A DNA stretch of 10,675 nt, from positions 1-10,675 of the forward strand of contig USPF01000061.1 in assembly GCA_900556555.1 (NCBI GenBank), written 5' to 3'. Position 1 is the first letter of the stretch. Each line of letters begins with the position of its first letter. Below, in pieces: positions 7,155 to 10,675 of the stretch. The position numbers and the translations under genes are program-made. This stretch comes from an uncultured Blautia sp. Its GTDB lineage: Bacteria; Bacillota; Clostridia; Lachnospirales; Lachnospiraceae. Below the pieces are notes generated by a model. That model was not told where the DNA came from. It did not search any database and worked only from the letters and a program-made list of their open reading frames with translations.

Positions 7155-7486
7155 CAGCATTTGAAAACATTGTAGAAGCAATCCGGGGATTTCATTATCC
7201 ATACAGCCCGGATACCTACAAAGGAGCAGGAGAGAAGTATTTTACATACAATTATGCTGACCAAAGAGGGACATCCTTTGCGGATGATGAACCAGAGGCT
7301 GTCATTGCTTATGTGCAGGTACACTTCTTCCTTCCGGAAAAAGAAAATTTCTTAAAAGAACAAAACCAGATCCGCATGGCCCTGTTCCGGCAGGGGTTTA
7401 CCTTCCCCCAGGTAACCGTTGACGTGGAAAACCAGAAAAGACACCTGATATTTGAATGCGAAATTGAAGAAAAAATGGAGGAATAG
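7151..7486 (+). CDS. Tail terminator / minor tail completion protein
   Basis: A 111-residue acidic protein in the tail terminator slot between gp10-like and major tail genes. Such proteins cap the tail tube at its set length and provide the head-binding surface. It has an N-terminal helix F-E-N-I-V-E-A-I, a Tyr-rich segment near residues 16-36, and alternating strands V-I-A-Y-V-Q-V-H-F-F and L-I-F-E-C-E-I, compatible with the alpha/beta fold of lambda gpU-like proteins. The start is TTG at 7151, seven bases after the strong AAGGAGGTGA (7137-7146). It overlaps the previous stop by four bases (TTGA), so reinitiation is likely. I recognise the type by order and size rather than by a diagnostic motif. 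Confidence 0.68.
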   Translation: MTAFENIVEAIRGFHYPYSPDTYKGAGEKYFTYNYADQRGTSFADDEPEAVIAYVQVHFFLPEKENFLKEQNQIRMALFRQGFTFPQVTVDVENQKRHLIFECEIEEKMEE

Positions 7487-7489
7487 ATT

Positions 7490-8311
7490 ATGGCATTTAT
7501 AGGACTTAGAAAACCAATTGTAGCACCAAGAACAGGACTTGGAGTTTATGAAACACCGTTTGTATTCGGAAAAGCAATTGGGATCACTGTTAATCCGTCT
7601 TATGCGGAAGGAAGCTTAAATGCAGATGATGTCCAGATTGAGTATGACAAAGAATTTGTGAGTGCAGAAGTCGGTTTGAACACAAACACCATACCAAAGG
7701 AATCAAGAACTTCTGTGTTCGGGCACAAAATAGAGGAAGATGGAGAAATCCTGTTTAATGCAGATGATGAAAATGGTTATGTTGGAATGGGATGGGTGAG
7801 CGTAGAAAAAGTAGACGGAAAGAAGATGTTCACAGGAAACTTCCTGCATAAAGTAAAATTCTCTGAGCCAAACGAGGATTATGCAACAAAAGGAGAAAAT
7901 ATCGAATATAAGACCCCATCTATCACAGGCCGTGCTGTTGCAGAAGACACAGGAGACTGGAAGAGCACAAAAACTTTTGAAAAAGTGGTTGATGCGTTCA
8001 ACTACATCTATAAAAAAATGGGATATACGCTGGAAAAATTGGATGTAAAAAGCGCCATTGGTTTAACGAATGGAAAGACTAAAATAACAGTGACACCTAC
8101 AAAAACAGGGGAAAATACATATGTTTACAAAAGTGGTGTAGACCCACAGATGCCTTACTTTGATGCAGTATGTAGTTCTGGTTATACAGCGTGGGATGGA
8201 ACGGAAGAAATTGCTGCTAAAACCGGTGAAAAAATTCTGATTGTAGAAATTACAAAGGAGAAAAAAGCAAGAAAAGCAGGACTGGCAAGCGTTACCGCAA
8301 AAGGAGAGTAA
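7490..8311 (+). CDS. Major tail (tube) protein, phi13 type, with C-terminal extra domain
   Basis: A 273-residue protein that polymerises into the tail tube. Residues 1 to about 185 form the tube domain: M-A-F-I-G-L-R-K-P-I, then G-I-T-V-N-P-S-Y-A-E-G-S-L-N-A-D-D, then S-V-F-G-H-K-I and a G-N-F-L-H-K-V-K-F-S-E-P strand. These are hallmarks of the phi13-type family, whose members are usually near 190-200 residues. The remaining ~80 residues (about 188-267) are Thr/Val-rich beta strands with G-Y-T-A-W-D-G-T near 231-238 and I-L-I-V-E-I-T near 249-255. They look like a separate beta-sandwich decoration domain. The gene follows its neighbour by three bases. It is probably the most highly made tail protein. 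Family call firm; the extra domain is inferred from length and composition. Confidence 0.9.
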   Translation: MAFIGLRKPIVAPRTGLGVYETPFVFGKAIGITVNPSYAEGSLNADDVQIEYDKEFVSAEVGLNTNTIPKESRTSVFGHKIEEDGEILFNADDENGYVGMGWVSVEKVDGKKMFTGNFLHKVKFSEPNEDYATKGENIEYKTPSITGRAVAEDTGDWKSTKTFEKVVDAFNYIYKKMGYTLEKLDVKSAIGLTNGKTKITVTPTKTGENTYVYKSGVDPQMPYFDAVCSSGYTAWDGTEEIAAKTGEKILIVEITKEKKARKAGLASVTAKGE

Positions 8312-8314
8312 AGT

Positions 8315-8818
8315 ATGTTTGAAAAATTAAATGAAATTGAATTACAGGGAAAAAAATACCCAATAAAATGCGACCTCCTTGTGCTGGAAGAAATTCAAAA
8401 TGAATTCGATTCTTTGAACGAGTTTGAAAAAGGACTCATTACGGTAGAGAAAATCGAAGAAAAAAAAGATGAAATCGAAGAAGCGTTGGAAGAAGAACTG
8501 GGAGAAGGAAGCGAAGAAGATCCAGTGGAAAAACTAGGAGAAGAACTCGAAAAAGTACAGTACAAGGTAAAATTCCCGGATATGAAAAAGGTAAGTGCTG
8601 CACTTTTCTTCATGGTCAACGAAGGGGAAGAGATTACAGCGGAATTAGAAGGCAGAACTCCTATGAAATATACAAGGAAAGAACTTGCAAGAAAGGTTGG
8701 GGACTCTGTGATCCGTGTTGCGAACCAGCTCCATGATGAGTTTTACCGCTGTTTTTTTACCATAAATCCGAAGAGCCAGACCGAGCAGAATCCGGAGACC
8801 AAGAAGACCCAGGAATAG
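8315..8818 (+). CDS. Tail assembly chaperone, short (gpG-like) form
   Basis: A 167-residue zero-frame product. Chaperones of this kind coat the tape measure protein while the tail tube is built and are absent from the virion. Residues 1-40 and 80-148 look folded (E-L-Q-G-K-K-Y-P-I-K-C-D; F-P-D-M-K-K-V-S-A-A-L-F-F-M; V-A-N-Q-L-H-D-E-F-Y). A very acidic low-complexity stretch of E, K, L and G (about 43-82) lies between them. The ATG at 8315 follows AAAGGAGAG. Codons 147-148 are TTT-TTT within seven Ts, where a -1 shift would produce a longer protein. The last 19 residues, after that point, are hydrophilic and Gln/Thr/Lys-rich. Gene order between tube and tape measure genes is the classical one. 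Confidence 0.85.
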   Translation: MFEKLNEIELQGKKYPIKCDLLVLEEIQNEFDSLNEFEKGLITVEKIEEKKDEIEEALEEELGEGSEEDPVEKLGEELEKVQYKVKFPDMKKVSAALFFMVNEGEEITAELEGRTPMKYTRKELARKVGDSVIRVANQLHDEFYRCFFTINPKSQTEQNPETKKTQE

Positions 8819-8997
8819 ATTTTTCGTGGATTGTCTTCATCGGGATGCAGATTGGATATACAGAAAAAGAGATATCCCGTATGTATTATGGAAAATGGTT
8901 TGAAATGTACCGGCACTTCAAGTGGTATCATAATTTTAAGACAAAGAAATGCCTGTTTATAGAACAGGAAAAAGAAGTTTCCCTTATGGACTTATAA
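8315..8997 (+). CDS. Tail assembly chaperone, -1 frameshift (gpGT-like) fusion
   Basis: If ribosomes slip back one base on the T-run (8752-8758), translation passes the 8816-8818 stop and continues in the -1 frame from 8758 to the TAA at 8995-8997. This gives 148 + 79 = 227 residues. The -1 frame is open from 8740, just after a TGA at 8737. The added tail contains D-F-S-W-I-V-F-I-G-M-Q-I-G-Y, then E-I-S-R-M-Y-Y-G-K-W-F-E-M, then N-F-K-T-K-K and a final S-L-M-D-L. This is the typical T-domain of Firmicutes phage chaperones, which binds tape measure and tube proteins. The T part has no convincing ribosome binding site of its own before its first ATG (8845). Family conservation and the perfectly framed slip site make expression by frameshift likely; the efficiency cannot be seen. 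Confidence 0.85.
8752..8758 (+). promoter_or_regulatory. -1 ribosomal frameshift slippery site (T7)
   Basis: Seven consecutive Ts read as T-TTT-TTT in the chaperone frame, so both P- and A-site tRNA-Phe can re-pair fully after slipping back one base. It lies inside the 8740-8818 overlap of the two frames. I saw no strong downstream pseudoknot; TCCG at 8767-8770 could pair weakly with CGGA at 8793-8796. Confidence 0.8.
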
Positions 8998-9015
8998 ACG
9001 TCAAGGTAGTATAAT
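8987..9015 (+). promoter_or_regulatory. Candidate sigma-A-type promoter for the small membrane gene
   Basis: A perfect -10 hexamer TATAAT (9010-9015) is preceded, with a 17-base spacer, by TGGACT (8987-8992), which matches TTGACA at four of six positions. It lies across the end of the chaperone T frame and just before the ribosome binding site of the next gene. An internal promoter is unusual inside a phage late operon. No extended -10 TG is present. Confidence 0.5.
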
Positions 9016-9040
9016 AAAAGAAAAAGGAGGTCATGGGGAT

Positions 9041-9211
9041 ATGGCAAAACTAAAAATACTCTTACAGCTTATTGTCTGGGTCATAGTGCTTGGCTTGGTT
9101 CTGTGGCTTCCGGAATTGTTATTTATTATACTACCTATTTATTTAGGGTGGTGCGTATGGAAGAAAATTAGGAATAAACCATTCCTGACATTTGAAATTA
9201 AAAGAAAATAA
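9041..9211 (+). CDS. Small two-helix membrane protein, possible moron gene
   Basis: A 56-residue protein of unknown function that I do not recognise. ATG 9041 lies ten bases after a perfect AAGGAGG (9024-9030). The nearer ATG at 9033 is only two bases from that site and opens a six-codon frame. Residues 5-22 (I-L-L-Q-L-I-V-W-V-I-V-L-G-L-V-L-W-L) form one hydrophobic helix. After a P-E turn (24-25), residues 26-40 (L-L-F-I-I-L-P-I-Y-L-G-W-C-V-W) form a second. The tail K-K-I-R-N-K ... K-R-K is basic, so both ends are probably cytoplasmic. The gene has its own candidate promoter upstream and a strong terminator directly after, and it sits in a slot where siphophages normally have nothing. This suggests a self-expressed host-modifying gene, for example for superinfection exclusion (inference only). 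It could instead be a small membrane factor for tail assembly or lysis. Confidence 0.72.
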   Translation: MAKLKILLQLIVWVIVLGLVLWLPELLFIILPIYLGWCVWKKIRNKPFLTFEIKRK

Positions 9212-9216
9212 CGTTG

Positions 9217-9254
9217 AAAGAGCATCTATCATTAGAACGGTAGGTGCTCTTTTT
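9217..9254 (+). terminator. Factor-independent terminator before the tape measure gene
   Basis: AGAGCATCTATC (9219-9230) pairs with GGTAGGTGCTCT (9239-9250) over 12 base pairs including two G-U pairs, around an eight-base loop. Two flanking A-T pairs (9217-9218 with 9251-9252) extend the stem, and a five-T run follows (9250-9254). It starts six bases after the small membrane gene stop and ends about 30 bases before the tape measure ATG. Full late transcription of the tail genes would have to read through it. Confidence 0.85.
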
Positions 9255-9285
9255 ATGTTATTTATTGCAGAAGGAAGGTGAGAAA

Positions 9286-10675
9286 ATGGCGGCAAAGAAG
9301 ATAGGTGCAATTATCGCACTGGATGGAGAGCGGGAATTTAAAGAGAATGTTACCAATTGTAACAAAGCATTAAACACACTAAAATCTGAAATGAAATTAG
9401 TGGAAGCACAAAGCGAAGGGCAACAGAATTCCCTGGAATCTCTAACAAAGAAGCATGATGTTCTTTCGAAAATCCTAGAGGAACATAAAAATAAAGAAAA
9501 AGAGACAGCGAAAGCACTGGATCATGCTAGGGAGAGTTACGATAGTGTTGGAAAAGGAATTGAAACCCTGAACAGAATGCAGGACACTCACCAGAAAAAA
9601 CTGCAGGAACTACAGGAAGAATATAAGTCTGCAACAGAGCGAATGGAAGCCATGAAAAAGGCTGGAAATTCTTCAGAACAGGCAATGAAAAGCCAGGAGG
9701 CGGTTGTAAGTGCCCTGGAAAAAGAGCTTCAGAAGGAAGAAAAGGCTCTGGAAGATGTAGCGAAAGCAATCGAAAAAGGGAACAGAAATTACCAAACAGC
9801 TGGAAACCGGGTAAAGGACTGGGAAGCTAAGCTAAACACTGCGGAAACACAGGTCATAAAGGCAACCAGAGAGGTAAGTAAAAACGCTAAATATATGGAG
9901 GAAGCTGCTTCCTCAACAGACAAATGTGCAAAATCCATAGATGAGTATGGAAAAGAAGTAAAAGAAGCGGAAAAGGTTACAATTAGCTTTGGTACCATGA
10001 TAAAAGAAAATCTGGTGGATTCCATGATGGATGCGGCAAAAGAAGGTGCTGCTTCCATGGGAAAGGCTACCATGGACATTGAATCAGCTCAGAGGCAATT
10101 ACAGGCCAGCACAGGGGCTACCGCAGCAGAGATGAGGCAATATAAGACTGTGATGGACGACCTAAACAAAAACAATTACGGAGAAGATATCAATGATGTA
10201 GCAAAGTCAATGGCTCTGGTAAAACAGTACACCGGAGAGCTCGACCCATCAAAACTAAAATCCATGACAGAGAACGGCATTGCTATGAGAGATGTGTTTG
10301 ATATGGATTTAAGCGAGACCATCCGTGGCGTAGACGTTTTGATTGGAGAAATGGGTGCATCTTCCGAAGAAGCCTTTGACCTTATGGCGAAAGGTGCTCA
10401 AAATGGATTGGATAAATCAGGGGAACTTGCTGACAACATTGCAGAATACGGTTCTTTGTATCACCAGGCGGGATTCAGTGCAAAAGAAATGTTCACAATC
10501 ATGCAAAACGGACTTGATTCCGGTGCCTATAGCTTAGACAAGGTAAATGATTTTGTAAAAGAGTTTACAATTTCCCTGGCAGACGGAAGAATCGAAGATA
10601 ACCTAGAAAAGTTTTCAGATGGCACGCAGACGGAAAAGAACCTGCAGGCCGCCTTCGCAGGCGAATCGCAGGCCC
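9286..10675 (+). CDS. Tape measure protein, N-terminal part (cut by window end)
   Basis: Open from ATG 9286, with AAGGAAGGTGAG at 9271-9282, to the last base without a stop; 463 complete codons. The tape measure fixes tail length and exits with the DNA at infection. Residues 1 to about 235 are highly charged and heptad-like (K, E, Q, A, L), a long coiled coil. From about 255 on, M-D-I-E-S-A-Q-R-Q-L-Q-A-S-T-G-A-T (263-279) and the following helices match the PhageMin_Tail / TP901-type core domain. Hydrophobic transmembrane-like and lytic domains, if any, would lie beyond the window. It follows a terminator by about 30 bases, so its transcription depends on read-through or antitermination. The last ~35 bases are markedly G+C-rich compared with the rest. 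Confidence 0.93.
   Translation, partial: MAAKKIGAIIALDGEREFKENVTNCNKALNTLKSEMKLVEAQSEGQQNSLESLTKKHDVLSKILEEHKNKEKETAKALDHARESYDSVGKGIETLNRMQDTHQKKLQELQEEYKSATERMEAMKKAGNSSEQAMKSQEAVVSALEKELQKEEKALEDVAKAIEKGNRNYQTAGNRVKDWEAKLNTAETQVIKATREVSKNAKYMEEAASSTDKCAKSIDEYGKEVKEAEKVTISFGTMIKENLVDSMMDAAKEGAASMGKATMDIESAQRQLQASTGATAAEMRQYKTVMDDLNKNNYGEDINDVAKSMALVKQYTGELDPSKLKSMTENGIAMRDVFDMDLSETIRGVDVLIGEMGASSEEAFDLMAKGAQNGLDKSGELADNIAEYGSLYHQAGFSAKEMFTIMQNGLDSGAYSLDKVNDFVKEFTISLADGRIEDNLEKFSDGTQTEKNLQAAFAGESQA

Noticed and set aside
8818..8997. The T domain as an independent gene started at ATG 8845
   Set aside because: No convincing ribosome binding site precedes 8845 and it would lose the start of the conserved domain; the frameshift explains it better.
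10343..10537. A 64-codon + strand frame within the tape measure gene
   Set aside because: It is a shadow of the continuous tape measure frame, which is supported by family features.
1..10675. CRISPR array, insertion sequence, toxin-antitoxin pair or defence island
   Set aside because: No regularly spaced repeats, no transposase motifs or terminal inverted repeats, and no gene pair of that kind was seen. Apart from the small membrane gene, every gene has a place in phage morphogenesis.

Overview
The window is the packaging, head and tail-tube half of a tailed temperate phage (siphovirus, HK97-fold capsid) of a Gram-positive host, most likely a prophage of a Clostridia/Lachnospiraceae-type bacterium. 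The grounds are A+T-rich, purine-biased genes all on the + strand, strong AAGGAGG-type ribosome binding sites, TTG and GTG starts beside ATG, and protein families typical of Firmicutes cos phages (HNH endonuclease, P27 small terminase, phi13-type major tail protein). No integrase, repressor, lysis or host chromosomal gene is visible, so prophage versus free phage cannot be decided here.

Layout, left to right: a tRNA with a CAT anticodon (20-93); an HNH endonuclease (125-535); a gene-free 110-base gap with an inverted repeat that is the best cos candidate; small and large terminase (646-1128, 1153-2934); portal (2938-4209); ClpP-like prohead protease (about 4196-4846); HK97-type major capsid protein (about 4882-6027); four small head-tail joining and tail completion genes (6038-7486); major tail protein with an extra C-terminal domain (7490-8311); tail assembly chaperone (8315-8818) with a -1 frameshift extension to 8997; a 56-codon two-helix membrane protein (9041-9211) with its own candidate promoter and terminator; and the first 463 codons of the tape measure protein, cut by the window end.

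The genes read as one assembly line. HNH and TerS/TerL cut and pump DNA through the portal; the protease matures the capsid, whose N-terminal delta domain acts as scaffold; the connector genes close the head and terminate the tail; the chaperone and its frameshifted form wrap the tape measure while the tube protein polymerises. Genes overlap or lie within about 25 bases of each other almost everywhere, so translational coupling is likely.

Most of this is a known morphogenesis module. What stands out: a self-contained promoter / small membrane gene / terminator unit (a 'moron') between the tail chaperone and the tape measure gene; a seven-T slippery site in exactly the right frame; a tRNA that looks more like the AUA-reading, lysidine-type tRNA-Ile than elongator tRNA-Met; and a candidate cos site. 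No gene-free stretch exceeds 300 bases; the longest is 536-645.
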